DNA from: Sipunculus nudus
Lineage: Eukaryota; Annelida; Sipuncula; Golfingiida; Sipunculidae
Reading direction: 5' to 3'
DNA: 64,000 nt
Assembly (NCBI GenBank): GCA_026874595.1
Contig: CM049306.1
Span: 28,015,519 to 28,079,518 of the forward strand
Shown here: in pieces, positions 14,001 to 27,385 of the stretch
Layout: each line of letters begins with the position of its first letter
Position numbering within the stretch: the first letter of the stretch is position 1
Made by a program: the position numbers and the translations under genes
Notes under the pieces: model-generated
Databases searched by the model: none
Seen by the model: only the letters and a program-made list of their open reading frames with translations
What the model was told of the DNA's origin: nothing

Positions 14001-16231
14001 TAGATGCAGATTTATTGCTGGATTTACTCCTCTTTCTCTTTGATAATACTCCATCAGAGCTGGGAATTGCATGTGACACAAGGTTTAGCTAACATTGGAC
14101 ATGTGATGTTAGGCTTACCATGAGTATTGTCATCAGAAGAGCCAGCTTAAAGATGGGGTACCCAATAGAGGGTCCGTGACAAGTCCTACAATGTGTCATC
14201 CTTCAGTGGTCAGCAGTCTCCAAAACCAGAATCAATCACCTGTTTTCTACAATTTCTCACCATAGATACATAGAGCAAACTCTCTTTTATTCCGACTCTG
14301 TTTTACAAAGTTGACTCTGGAACAGAACTCATGCAAGAGATTTACAAACACAGGAGATACTAGGACTGGTGACAATTAGGTATATATATTTATATAAAAA
14401 AAATTAAGAGCTTCACCAAATTTTCATTAGCCACTTATGAAAAATAATACTAATGTAGGAGAGGAAGAATCATGGTCAACAAGGCCATTTTCTTATCAAA
14501 ATCTCCTAGACTAAATGTAATATTTCCAATATTACCTTTAGATGCTACCAATAAAGATATAAATCTGAAGAGGATGAAAGCAAAAAGTAGAATGTTGTAT
14601 GTTGTTAGGTACAAGCTGTACTTAGGATAATTATTTTCCTTGTGAGATAAAGGACAAAAAATATTTATTTGTTTCCTTTATATATACCATTCTTGTCAGG
14701 TTGAAGATGGTCTTTGATATATGGATACATCAAGGTTATACAGTTCTAAATGAAGACCTGTCAATCACTCCTGATGTTTAACACCATCCCACCTTTTGAG
14801 TAACAACCAGCATTTAATAACAGAGTAACTCTCTGGGCAACCTCACACATTTCAGTGTTCACACATATCAGTGTTGTTCCTTATTGAGGTACTGATTTCA
14901 CACATGACCATGCAGCCTACTCCAACAAGCATGCTGACAAAACACTGTAAGCTAGCTTCTCTTTATAATGCTAGTGACACTGGAAGATAGCTCCACCCCC
15001 CATTATATCAACACAACAACTTCAAGATTGTAGACTTGTATCCACAGAAGCATGTCAAGTGGCCATCCATAGGTACAAAGAACTGCAAAAGGACACTAGC
15101 ACAAACACAGACCTTTATATGTATTTATAAAGATATACAATCAATGTTTTAAAGACAGCTGGATGACTCTGAAGTTTATTTTTCGATAATAAACTGATGT
15201 TCCAAACCATGCTTCAAACAGTCGGGTAAGCACTTCACCTCAGGTATTCAAGCAAGGATTGAGTTTTTATTTCATTTAAAATTCCACAAACAGTACAATT
15301 ATGTGGTAAGTTATGCATCTTCAATAAAATTTGATCATTAATGTTACTGCATCTTGAACATATGTTAAATGTATCATTTTCAAAAATCAAAAGATAGCTG
15401 GCATTGTGGGAAATTTCAAAAGGTGCAGGGACACCAAAATCTGTATAATATAAATACAGATAATTTAAATGATTTGCATCCTTTCATCATATGTCCCTTA
15501 TTTCTTTTATATTACTGTTGGACACAGGCTTATTTATGAAAAATGCCATAGTTGCAGTTTGTTCAAGTATAAAGGTGACATATTCTTCTAAGAGACAAAA
15601 TATATGAAAAGTGACAGTGAAACTGAGGCTTATGGGTTCTCCTTTGGCTGTGTGGTAATACGGCATAATACACTAGGGAGGTATATAATTTGACATGGAG
15701 GGTCATAAAAAATATTAGATCACATGAGTGGGTTCAGTACCTTTACAGGTGTAAGTGCTTCAGTTACATCAATCATTGTGGAAAATGGTCTTAGTGTGAT
15801 ATCAAACAAGTCACTGAAAGGCTGGCACTATTCCACATGACCCTAATTACTGCCTGATTATATTAGACCCCTATAGAAACTGAAGCAAATAAAATGTATG
15901 TGGGGTCCAGCACTCTCCATGCTACTCATACACGATCAAAGTGATGGAGTGTATGGTGATATAACTGTGTTTACCTTAATGGGCTTGGCATCAAAGGCCG
16001 CTTCCATAGTGAAAGGCATGTCCCAGCAATCACCTCACCCTTATACAAACCTACCACATAATAAGCAGATTAAGCATACCTTCCTGGCCTCTAGTGTGAA
16101 AATAATTATTAATGGTGCTAAATTAAGCTATACCTTTAATGGAACCTACGGGAGAAGTGTTAAGTTAGAACTATAGGAGAATACACAAATACACACATCC
16201 ACACATATATTTGATCATTTACTTTGATTCA

Positions 16232-16347
16232 TTAAGTTAAGTTAAGTTAAGTTAAGTTAAGTTAAGTTAAGTTAAGTTAAGTTAAGTTAAGTTAAGTTAA
16301 GTTAAGTTAAGTTAAGTTAAGTTAAGTTAAGTTAAGTTAAGTTAAGT
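16232..16347. repeat. (TTAAG)n microsatellite
   Basis: About 23 perfect pentanucleotide units, followed by degenerate units to about 16378. Confidence 0.97.
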
Positions 16348-16586
16348 CATGTTAGGCTAAGTATTAAGTTAAGTTAAATTTATAAAATCATTCTTTTGCC
16401 ATCACCAGTACAACAGGAATCATTTCTTCAAACATTTACTTAAGGGTTTTAGATAATTGAGGGTATCAATTGCAAATAGGCAGATCAGGGATAAATAGTA
16501 TGCTTTATTCAGTTTTGGCCATATTATTATACCATTTTAATCCAAATGAATATATGTGATTTCGGATATTCAAGAGCAATAATATA

Positions 16587-17016
16587 CTGTGGTTGGCTGC
16601 ATATTTGCAAGGCTAAAATTTCACAATTTCTCAATTTGAATGTGTCACGAGGGTTTCATTTTCATGATCTCACAAGAATCTATATTAAATCTTTGATAAA
16701 TCCATAACTGTTTATATTATTAAAGGAGAATAAGTTATGAGTTTGTGATATTCTACTCATATAACAATGGTCCCATACACACTGCACAGGTAGTTTAGTT
16801 CAAATTTAAGGGAACGTTTTCCCTATACCTGCATAATGGAATTTATTATAAAATTTCTCCCTGTTCTAATCTATTCAAATACAAGTATTGGTTTCACTGA
16901 ATAAAAAAGGACATACTCAATTGGCCAATTATTCCAGAGGGTTTCCTTTTTGCAATTATTTTCCATACGCAAATATGGCAAAATTAAAACCCTAGCAAAC
17001 AAAAAGGCAACCACAG
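16587..17016 (+). mobile_element. TA-flanked MITE, copy A
   Basis: Starts CTGTGGTTGGCTGC and ends GGCAACCACAG, with TA on both sides (16585-16586 and 17017-17018). The terminal inverted repeat CTGTGGTTG is followed by a looser inverted region with GGTTTCATTTT and GGGTTTTAATTTT-type segments. Homologous over its whole length to the reverse complement of 33150-33583. 430 bp, no coding capacity. Confidence 0.8.
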
Positions 17017-17950
17017 TATATACAAATATATACTTCTAACTATGACAACAAGAAACATTTTGAAATGTCATTTTTCCTGAAGCAAATGAGAGTAGAGCTG
17101 AATAAAAAAAAATATGCTGTATACATATGGCCGATCAACTGAAGCTAAGTTGGCAAACATGAGGAAATTGCCCACGATCAGCCCGAGACTGTGGCATCCC
17201 CATCCAGTGAACATGTAGGGTCAACCACATTAACCTTTCAAACCAGTACTTAATGAAACTTAGCTACTATTGCTAACATGCCAGAGGGCCCAGCCAAAAT
17301 ATCCCTGATGTCAACCTCACCCACTGGTCTCCTGTCAAAATCTGTCCTATCAAAGCTATCAGCCACTGTATCAGAGCACTTGAGCCTCAGACTAGTCTTA
17401 ATAATCCAGTTAGACAATACAGGGCTATAATAATACTCCTCTGAGCACTGTATGTTTACACCAAGCTGGCACACAATGAATACCACAGACCTTATGATTT
17501 CTCCCCTGCCTCCTGATTAGCCGTTTACATACATACACTATACATATGTGGTGAAGTGGTCAGGCTGACCATCAGGTGACCCCTACCTGTTCTTAGAGTA
17601 AGACTCAGACACTATAATTGTCAAAATCAAGAAAATATAGTGGCAATCAAATATCCATGTAATAATAAAGCTCGTTAATTTCCGAATCATTCTTATTTTG
17701 TTACTTGTCCAAGCAAATTATGTGAAATATAATCACTGTCAGCCAAATTTAACCAAGTTACATGCATGTCACAAGTTCTCTGGTATACTGAAAGCTTAAA
17801 GCCAGCTATTCACCTACCATTCCTGTAGAATTTTTATGATTTCTGTCTAACTCTGAGCACATATTAATGAACTGTAGGTTATTAATGTTCAGAAAAGTTC
17901 TTATAACACCACTGTGACAGATGTATGGTCTTGTTTATCTACAAGCTACA

Positions 17951-18651
17951 AGCTACAAAGGCCATCCCAAAATATTAGGGGCAAAAATATGCACTATCTT
18001 AAAACAATGATTCTAGATATAAGCAGATTTTACCTTCAAGATCAAGGTCTAGGTCACCGGTTTCCTGTGGCAGAAAGAACTGCTGTGTCAAATTAGAAGA
18101 AAAAATCTTCAGGACTTCCAAGTTATGGGGTCACAATAATCCAGGAATTGCGCAGACTTAACCTTGAAGATCAAGGTCAAGGTCACCAGTACCTATACTA
18201 TTCCAAGAACTCAGTGGAAACAAATTGTGTGTTGAATCTGAGGGGAAAATATGCAATACTTCTTAGTTATTCTGTTCACAAGACAATTACTATAATATGG
18301 CTTATTTTACCTAGAAGATCCAGGTCAATGACACCAGTTTTCATACTCATCCAAGAATTCTGTTGAAACAAGTTGTGTACCGAATTTGATGACAAAATGT
18401 GATATACTTCAAAAGTTATAGGGTTCACAAAAATTTTACATTTTGGCAGATTTGACCTTAATAATGAAGGTCAAGGCCATCAGTTTTCAAACTTGATTTT
18501 AGTAGAAATGATTTGTGTTTCAAATTTCAGGGAAAAATATGCAGCCCTTAAAAAAGTTATCTTGTTCACAAGATATCTTACAGATAATGATGGACAACAG
18601 ACCATGGCACTGAAAACAACATGTCTCCCCTGAAGGGGGGAGACATAAATA
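17951..18651 (+). mobile_element. GAGACAT-ended element with ~140-bp CAAGGTCAAGGTCA units
   Basis: The 3' end is a perfect hairpin, ATGTCTCCCC-TGAA-GG-GGGGAGACAT. The body has four diverged units near 18030, 18160, 18310 and 18450, each with ACCTTGAAGATCAAGGTCA-type sequence, a CACCAGTTTTCA-type segment, a GTAGAAAC-type block and a CAAATTTC-type block. The first 120 bp match 4620-4735 (the CCATCCCAAAA and ACAATGATTCTAGAT blocks), so both belong to one family. The 5' ATGTCTCC arm is absent here, so this copy is 5'-truncated or diverged. Confidence 0.7.
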
Positions 18652-19558
18652 TGTGGATATAAACCAAATGAACAGCCTGTGTGCAGTTAGATCAGCACTT
18701 TCTGGCTTAATTTTGTATAAAGGTCAATGGATAATTTTTTGTTAACACTGACATCATAAATCAGAATAGGCCCCATAAGTACTCCTTTTTAGATGCACTT
18801 TATCTTTCCAATATGAAATATAATAACAGTCAGTAATACAGTAAATGTCAATCAAATGTGACTATAATTCTATTGCCCCTCATTATCAAAATGTGGAATG
18901 ACATATTAATCCAGGTTACCTATTCAAAGTAACTTCACATTTCAGTAAAAGCACCACTCATCTTCATGCTATTATTAAAGAGGAAAATTTTATCATTAAA
19001 ACATTACAAGGTTAACTAAAATTTAAAGGTTAACTATATTACAAAAGGAACTACCACTGAACTCTTTAAAAAAATCCAATCAAATCAATGCAGTGGGAAG
19101 GGAGGGGGTATTACTGACACAGGTGGTATTATTACTGATTCAGATAGACCTGACTTAATTGTCTTAATGACAAGGCTAATAAGTTCTACAAATATAACCT
19201 TTTTAAACAGAGATGCATGTATTTTTTTATTCATTCATTTGCATTTGGTTGTGGTCTTTATTGTGATTGACTGGATTTGTGAGTGTGATATTTCTATAAT
19301 TTTGGGGGGAGGGGTGGGGGGAGGGGCTGTTCCTAGGATATAGCTGGGGAATTAATCCCTGGGGTCTTGGCTCTTGCCCCTTTTGTTACTAATTTTATAT
19401 GTACAAATATATCAAACTACTTGTGTACAGAATGCAAATTTATATAATATGTAACTGGCAAATTTTGAGAAACCACTTCTTGGAATTTAATAATAATTAT
19501 TTGTAATTATCATTTTTATCAATAAATAATGAATGAATAATTTAGTGTCCATACTAGA

Positions 19559-19575
19559 TGTGTCGGAACGACACA
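19559..19575. repeat. Small perfect hairpin next to the ATGCCCCCGCC element
   Basis: TGTGTCG-GAA-CGACACA, a 7-bp stem with a 3-nt loop, immediately 5' of the element's left arm. It may be the true left terminus of the element or pre-existing flank. Confidence 0.6.
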
Positions 19576-19576
19576 A

Positions 19577-20333
19577 ATGCCCCCGCCTGGGAGGTGTTGT
19601 ATGGTCAAAAGTAGGTCAACTGGGACAAAACGTGAACTCGATCTGTAACTGGTCATTATCTACCCACACATCAAAAATCAGGCCAATATATGCAGGTATT
19701 GCGAAGAAAAGTCTGTACAAGTGTATTTGTCATGAAAATTTATATATTACATGAAATTTTCTATGTTCAGGAGCCGTAAAACAATCAAAAGTAGGTCAAC
19801 TGGGACGAAACGCAAACTCGATCTGTAACTGGTCAATATCTGCCCACACACAAAAAATCAGGCCAATATCTGCAGGCATTGCGAAAAAAAGTCCGTACAT
19901 GTGTATTTGTCATGAAATTTCATATTTTCATGAAATTTTCTATGTTCAGGAGCCGTAAAACGGTCAAAAGTAGGTCAACCAGGACGAAACACGAACTCAA
20001 TCTGTAACTAGTCTATATCTGCCCACACACCAAAAATCAGGCCAATATCTGCAGGCATTGCGAAAAAAAGTCCGTACATGTGTATTTGTCATGAAATTTC
20101 TATTTTTCATGAAATTTTCTAAGTTTAGGAGCAATAAAACGGTCAAAAGTAGGTAAACTGGGACGAAACGTGAACTCGATCTGTAACTGGTCTATATCTG
20201 CCAACACACCAAAAATCAGGCCAATTACTGCAGGCATTGCGAAAAAAAGTCTGTACAACTGTTTGATTTCGGAATGACGGAAGGACGGACATGGGTAAAA
20301 CTATATGCCCCGGCCTCTTTGTGGCGGGGGCAT
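19577..20333 (+). mobile_element. ATGCCCCCGCC-ended element with 180-bp tandem core
   Basis: The left end is ATGCCCCCGCC (19577-19587) and the right end is its inverse, GGCGGGGGCAT (20323-20333). The right end also folds on itself through ATGCCCCGGCC just upstream. Between them are four units with a period near 180 bp: GTAGGTCAAC or its variant occurs at 19611, 19791, 19970 and 20149. Each unit contains ATCAGGCCAATATCTGCAGG, AAAAGTCCGTACA and CATGAAATTTTCTATG. A GACGGAAGGACGGAC stretch precedes the right hairpin. 757 bp, no coding capacity. It has the same overall plan as the larger elements at 27.0, 36.3 and 51.1 kb. Confidence 0.75.
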
Positions 20334-20874
20334 AATAAAAAAAAATACCATATTACTTCCGAACCAGACTTTTCCAGTGTTCTTGTATCTTATACATGTT
20401 AACAGAGGTAATAATTCACACCTGAGAGATGTGACAGGTCATATCACACTTGAACTTGATAATATCCCTTTATCTTTACCTGAACTTGACAAGTGTATGT
20501 TATCTGTATTATTCACCTGTGTGACATGGAGGAACTTCCAATCTTGCTTATTGCCGCCCAGTGTCAGTCCATCCGGTAATCATCCTATCTCTCTCACTAG
20601 GAGAGCTGAAGAAGCTCTCAGGAATTTGGTACCAGAAATATTGATATAAGCATCTCATCTCCTCCCACAGCATCCTCCCGTCACTCAAGCTTGTCGCATG
20701 CCATGGCCTTCTAATTCAAGTGGTGCATTCCTTGATCAATTATCGCATGACATCTTCCCCGACATGATTCTGATAAAATATCAGCCACGATGGCCCTGTA
20801 TAATTATGTGGCTTGATAATCACCTTATGACTGCTTAGATTATATGTACCTTCACTTACTGTTAATGCACAACC

Positions 20875-20942
<68 letters not shown>
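20875..20942. repeat. Compound (CT)n(AT)n microsatellite
   Basis: About 12 CT units followed directly by about 22 AT units. A minus-strand open frame here (20740-20952) reads as IYIYIY and REREREREG and is an artefact of the repeat. Confidence 0.95.
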
Positions 20943-20946
<4 letters not shown>

Positions 20947-23900
20947 AACCAAAACTACCTATGCACTGAAAAGATATTACTCTGTCAGATTACAAAATAA
21001 ATAACCAAGTTTAATTAATTTCAGAGTGAAAAGCATTACTAAAATACTTTAACCATTTCCCTGTCCTGTTAAAGATGCTAAAATACCAGCACCTGTCAAC
21101 CTGACTGAAATGTAATATTAAAGGACTCCCATACAGTAATACGAAGTCTCTACTTACTTGTGGGCTTTAAATTTCTATGGTACCGAGTTTCTAACATGGT
21201 TTTACAGTTAACTTACTGCAGGACCTAAGTCTCATGTTTCTATGACTAGGGGACCTTAAGCTAAGGTTTCTAAGAGTAAAGAATTATTATTACTGCACTC
21301 TGATCTGATACAGGGAAGGTGGCAGGATCAAAAGTAAAGATCAGCTTTACTGGCAGGGTTTCTTTTCAAGATATAATTTTTAAAAGTAATTATAGTTAAT
21401 AATCTCCCCATGAGTGCGAGATTTAATACACACATGCATTAACACTGCACTAACCCATGCAGGCAAGAAATCATTATAATGATGGATTATAACTTAAGTA
21501 GCATGCCAAGTAAGTCAGATTTTAAGAATTACAATAAAAAAGAAGTGTCATTACGACACTGACGTTTGTCAGCTTTATAACATAATTACCATTTGATGGG
21601 TCAAGGCAATCATCCTGAAGAAATCAGTCTCAAGTTAATAGAAAAACTATCTTTGCATTAAATGTATTACTTCCACAGATAGGGTGAATTAAATGGTTAT
21701 TTCAGATAAAAAGGATGGTAGATTAATACTTTATATTAAATGAAAATTTTTAGCACTGCATGGGATGATTGTCACCTTTACACTCTTGCAACAATGAACC
21801 AATGAAAAGCCACAGTCCTGAGGTAAAAGACCAGCTGAAGGATGTTTCCTGTTAAAAGTAAATGATTGAGAGAAGTAAGTTACAACACAGAATATATCCC
21901 AATAACATATCTGTCTTATTTAAAGAATCTGAAAGATAAAATCATAGATTCTTAGATTAATGTCAAGGTCAGAGATATAATCAATAAGAGCTGTCTGCTT
22001 GCTCTCCTCCATCTCTTTGTCGCCATGCGCTGGTCTTTTGTGTACTGAAATGCTGGAAGAACCGACTAGAATTTATTGAATTACCTGGTCGGTGCTGTGT
22101 GTTGTTCTGGTGAGTTTCCCGACATGATGGAACTGCAGGTTCTCTTTAACTGTTTTGCTTGATGTTTCTGTCCCTTTCCCTTTCTTGTATTCTTCCTAAA
22201 AGTGCTCACTTTATAAACTGTGTCTGTCATTTCTCATTTTACAGATTCATCTCTTTTCACTCAAGCTTCTTCCCTGTATGGTGACTCCAGTTACACCCAT
22301 CCAGAGAAAGAAGGCTTCAAGTTAAGAGGTATGCACACTGGGTTCATGAAGCAATCGATCAGTCTTGCAAAGACTGATAAAGGACTTTCCCTTTGAGTTT
22401 CTTTCAGGCTGGATCCTTGCTGCCAATCTTCTGCTCGCGTGAATTTGCAGCCCTGCTAGTTGACATAGCTGCTGAGACCAGCAGCACTCTGAATTATTTT
22501 TCATATCAAACTGAAATGCTGTTAATGATTTTCTGCTGATTCTCTCCTGTTTATTTAAGACTTCAAAAGCTCCTCTCATGCAGCTTCAGCTTTAAGTAAA
22601 AAAGGCAAGCAAGTTGGTTCAATGATTTTCACCAGTTATCCTCCTTTAAACATACTGATATTTCATGACAGAGATTTCCCTTGAACTAGATATAGCAGTC
22701 CTGTTAAATGTATTTATAAACACTTTAAAACTGTGATTACTCACTGAGACATGCTTGACCATACAAAAAAAGGAACATTTAACTAAGAGGAAGTTTCAAC
22801 CAGATTTTAACACAAATTTCATACAATTTAAAATGCTTTTTGTAATCCAGAGAGGAAGCTCTGATATTCAGGTCATAACCTTACATTTGTAGACAGAAAA
22901 TGATGTCAAATATAACTAATAATTCATCAGAACTTTAAATAAGATCAAATAAGATGTCTTCATATGGTGAAGTTATTCCCTTTTAATATTATCCACCTTT
23001 TGACACAAACCCTGTTTAGTTTCTTTCATCCTTTTAATTATCTTAATTAAAAGAACACATAAACTGAGAATTAAATTACTAGAGAATTCAGTTGATTCTA
23101 ACAGGATGATCAAGAAGTATCATATTTAACAGAAAGTACAGTTACTTAACTACAAATAAGAGATTCATGCACTCCTTCTACAATAACCCTATTAATAACT
23201 AGAGTTAAATGCTCTGTAAACAATTAATGAATACCAAATGAAACTGTGTAAAGAAAGACCTTGTGTTAAAGTGGACCTACAACTCCAATCAGACCCGAGC
23301 ATAAACACAGTTTGTCATGCACAAGCACTAAAGAAGGCTGAGTGATCAATGGAAGCGGTATATTATACAGCTTCAATTGTTTGTCAAATCACGATCAATG
23401 ACTTGATGCCTGGACAGTAGTGATATCTGTGGAATCCAGGACAAGTGGTCACAGCTTCATTGTGGATAAAGAGGATCAGTGTGGTCTTGCTTGAAGTTTA
23501 TAATCAGTGCTTAGCCAAACCAGAGGACTTGCCAACCCAAAGCTAACACCAAGCTAAGCACTGTGCTTGGCCAGTGTCCTTTTGAGCATGATTAAATAAC
23601 CAAGGCAGGAGTTTCAACTGGGAAAGTAACACCTGTCTATTGAGGTAGCTTTTGAGGGACTCTTGTTGGGAATGGGTCCAGGGTCATTTTCCTTCTTGAC
23701 CCCACTTACCACTGCCCACCAGTGGACCCTGTACCCCCACAATACTTGCTTCCAGTTACCCTTCAATGAAAGAAATATTGATTCTGGTACTTAGTCACTA
23801 ATATCAATAGCCTCCTAGCCACAACACATACTCTGTCAAACCTGAGGACACTTCTGTAAGTCCTATTGTGGTATGAATGAAGGTTGTTCAATCTTTCCAA

Positions 23901-26900
23901 TATGATGGGCTGAGCTGTTACTTACATTAATTATTTACATAGTAGCTAGAAAATATTCCTTCCCTTTTCCAAATAGTCCTTAAAATATTATCTCAAGTCT
24001 CTTACAAAATTCCTTTGAAATAACAAAGGTTTACAATACTTGTATGTAAACTGTAAAGCCACCCAAAGACAATATGAATATAAACACAGCCATTATTGTG
24101 GGTACATGTCAAGTATAAATCTATTAAAACCAGGCCATATACTGAATACATTGCCAACTAAGTAATCATGTTTCCTTCAATATATTCCAGTTTGTAATGA
24201 ATGGTACAGACTCTGATGTATTGTCACTGATCAAAAGATGTAGAGCAAAACCTACTCCATTAAAATATGGAAAAGATCTTTACAAATATCATATGAAAGA
24301 CACTCTCTGTGCGTAGAGACAGGATGCTCAAATACAAAATAATAAGAATGTCACCTCAGTGCATCCATCCTTCCTAGAGAAGTACTTGTACTCACATTTA
24401 CAGGTAATAACACGTTTAAACTAACAGAATAATGATATGTGACAAGTTGTTTTCTGCTGACAGGAAGCTGATATACAGAACTTGTTGTGCTTATTGTGTG
24501 ATTATTAGGAAGGAATTACACTTTCTGACTGAAACATGCTTATATGCATAAATTTCTTTGTTATGAAGTCCTAACCTAGTAAGTGAACCTTTACAAAGTG
24601 CCTGCATTTTACAGGAAAAGTGTTATGATGTGGTTATACAAGTTACAATAGGTTAATTACTGCACAGGCCTAACAATGGCATAGAGTTTAAAGATCTGGT
24701 TTACTGAAAAGTATCCTATACTATAATAACACTGCAACAAACTAGTGAAGGATATATGTGTATGTGTATTTCAGAACATCAGGATAATTCTTGGCCCGTC
24801 TTTTTGTGCACTCTTGACACCTTTGTAGAATAATCTCTAGATCAGGAGAATTTCAATGATCTCAGGATCAGACTTGGAGGAATTTCAAGTATGTATCCAG
24901 TGAAAGAGTAGCAAGTTAAAGATCACCAAGGGAATGCTGAACGCAAGGGTTCCCTGCCATAATATGACGCCACTTTCTGACTTACAGTCATATGTCAACC
25001 AATAAGCAATCAATTCCTGAATGATGTCACGTAGCAGACATTGTCCACATTTAATCATGCTTTCATTAATCATGTAACCCGCTTCCACCTTTCCCCTTGA
25101 AGGTCACTGGAACATGAAATCTCTTGACATAAAACAAATCATTATTTAATAGCTTGAGCTGCATACTATGCCCTCCCATATACCCTGGGTGCTGAAATAG
25201 TAAGCAATAAAGAATGGATTTGGTAAGAGTTTGTTGTGACTGATTTGTCTGAATTGTGGGATTTTTCCCATAGCCAGTGATGCTACTTCTGGTAGCAGTA
25301 GAAATGCCTGTTATTTTTAAGATGGCAATTTTTTTAATATTATATCCTTCTGATTACAAGAAGCAAGCTCAAGCAAGCAGGAAGCTGGATGTACAAGTGT
25401 AAAAATATATAGATAAAAGTGTTCCAGTCTTAAAGAACTATTCCTAAGCTGCTGATATCTGCCTTTAATTTATCACTCCAACAGTAAGCCCTGCATGAGT
25501 CACCACTTCTTTCAAGTCATACATTTTTGATGGAATCAAACTTCAATGTTTAAACTTCCTAAATGTATAATAAAAAAAGCATGTCTACATTAATTTTTCA
25601 TGCTTCCCTTAAACACCTGATATACATGTTCACTATATTCTTAGAATAGAGTAGTACTCTAAGAACAGTATAGTAAAACCATGCATGTACATGGCATATC
25701 ATGAAACATATACATTTAGTTACACCTCCTCTAAGTTACATCCTATAATTTTAATATAAACATAGATGGCCCGAAAGGGAGTGTAATTAAAGAAAAAACA
25801 CAACCTATCATTAACATTTCCTTTGAAATCACTTATGAAATATAATATATAAATTTCATAGATATTATTATAAAGGAGGCTGTACACTGTTACTTTTGAG
25901 TCTTATTAAGTTAAGATACATTACAGGTATGAGGTATTTAACCTTTGATGACAAGAAGTACAATTGGTTGCAGCTGATACATTTAACCTTATTGTACTGT
26001 TTGATGTTGCCAGTTTAACATATTGCTACAGAGTACATTCATTTTTACATTGAAACAACACTAACCTCCCTCAACTGGCTTAGTAGTATACAATGCCACT
26101 ATGGCTCTGGTATTTACTCATGCACCCTTGCTTTTATTTGAAGCTGACAGCTACTACCTGCTGTAACTGTCACCTTGACACCAGGTGAATTATTGGCAAG
26201 GGTATGCAGATTGGGAGATTTTTTCCTACTGAGTTGTTTGAACACAAGTAAACAAATATTAAGCATTACAGGTGAATCCCTGCTTACACCACTGTCACGG
26301 GCCATTGTGTGTTCAGTTTGTTTACTGAGCTGCCTCGACTAAAAAGTGAATAATGCACGCGAGCAAACAGGATGGGAAGATACACGAGGACATTCATCTC
26401 AACATGCATTGAGCAGTGACATCACACAGGTAGCTACAATAGGGCAGAGTAAACCCCCCAGGTGAAATCAAATGAAGCATATGTGTTAATCAATGAGTCC
26501 ACCATTAACTTTCCATCACTTACTCATCCTGGCAAGTGGTGATTCATCCTCGGGTCTGTCCTGGCAGTTTTCATTGAAATACAAGCTCCCATCATTAGAT
26601 GATAAAGTATGTATCTCTCCTTCATCAATAACCAGTATACAACTGACTACTCAACTGGAACTTACACAACCTTACTCAAACATCACCCTAGGGCATGCCT
26701 ACAGAACTGTTTATCTTTGAGATACTAGTATCAAAATCAATTAAACATTTTCTTTCTACTTCCATGATATTTCACTTACCAACTGCCACTTAAACATACT
26801 CAGAGGCAAACATTATCTCAGAATCCTTGAAATAAGCAGCTCAGTTCAGTTTTGTAATGTCATAATAATATCACAACTAAAATGTTTTTTCACTGAAGAC

Positions 26901-27300
26901 AGGAATCATACCTTTAGTAGCAGGGCAATAAATTAAGATTGCTCTACAATAAATTGACATAATTTTTACCAAATAATCTATTAACTAGACATTTCTTGGC
27001 ACCGCTGGTGCCATAGTATCGCCAGACAAATGAGGTTTTGTGGTATTTTGTTGATATAATGTGATGTATTTGTATTTTAGCAATGAATGTGAGAAACATT
27101 TGTACAAAATATAGGAATATTTTGGATTGGGAAGGACAATTGATCAAAGGGTTTTTGACTTATAATGCTCACAGTGCTGTCAAGTGGCCCTTTTTAAGAT
27201 ATTCATGATTTTATGTTTTTCACCAAATATGGGAATATTCAAGGTCAAGGTCACTCTCATAGTCACGGTCATGACCCCAAATCAATACACTGCATTCCAA

Positions 27301-27385
27301 AATATCCAACATTTGAAAAAAAAAATTAAATTAAAAAAAATAATTTAAATTAAATTAAATTTTAAAATTAAATTTAAAATTAAAT
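27301..27385. repeat. A/T-rich AAATT-type simple repeat
   Basis: Irregular runs of AAATT/AAATTT and poly-A inside the first, degenerate unit of the element at 27016-29837. Confidence 0.8.

Noticed and set aside
20740-20952. Minus-strand frame with IYIYIY and REREREREG
   Set aside because: Direct translation of the (CT)n(AT)n microsatellite.
26490-26530. Candidate Val-Asn-Gly exon start on the minus strand
   Set aside because: A stop follows within a few codons and no acceptor AG lies directly before it.
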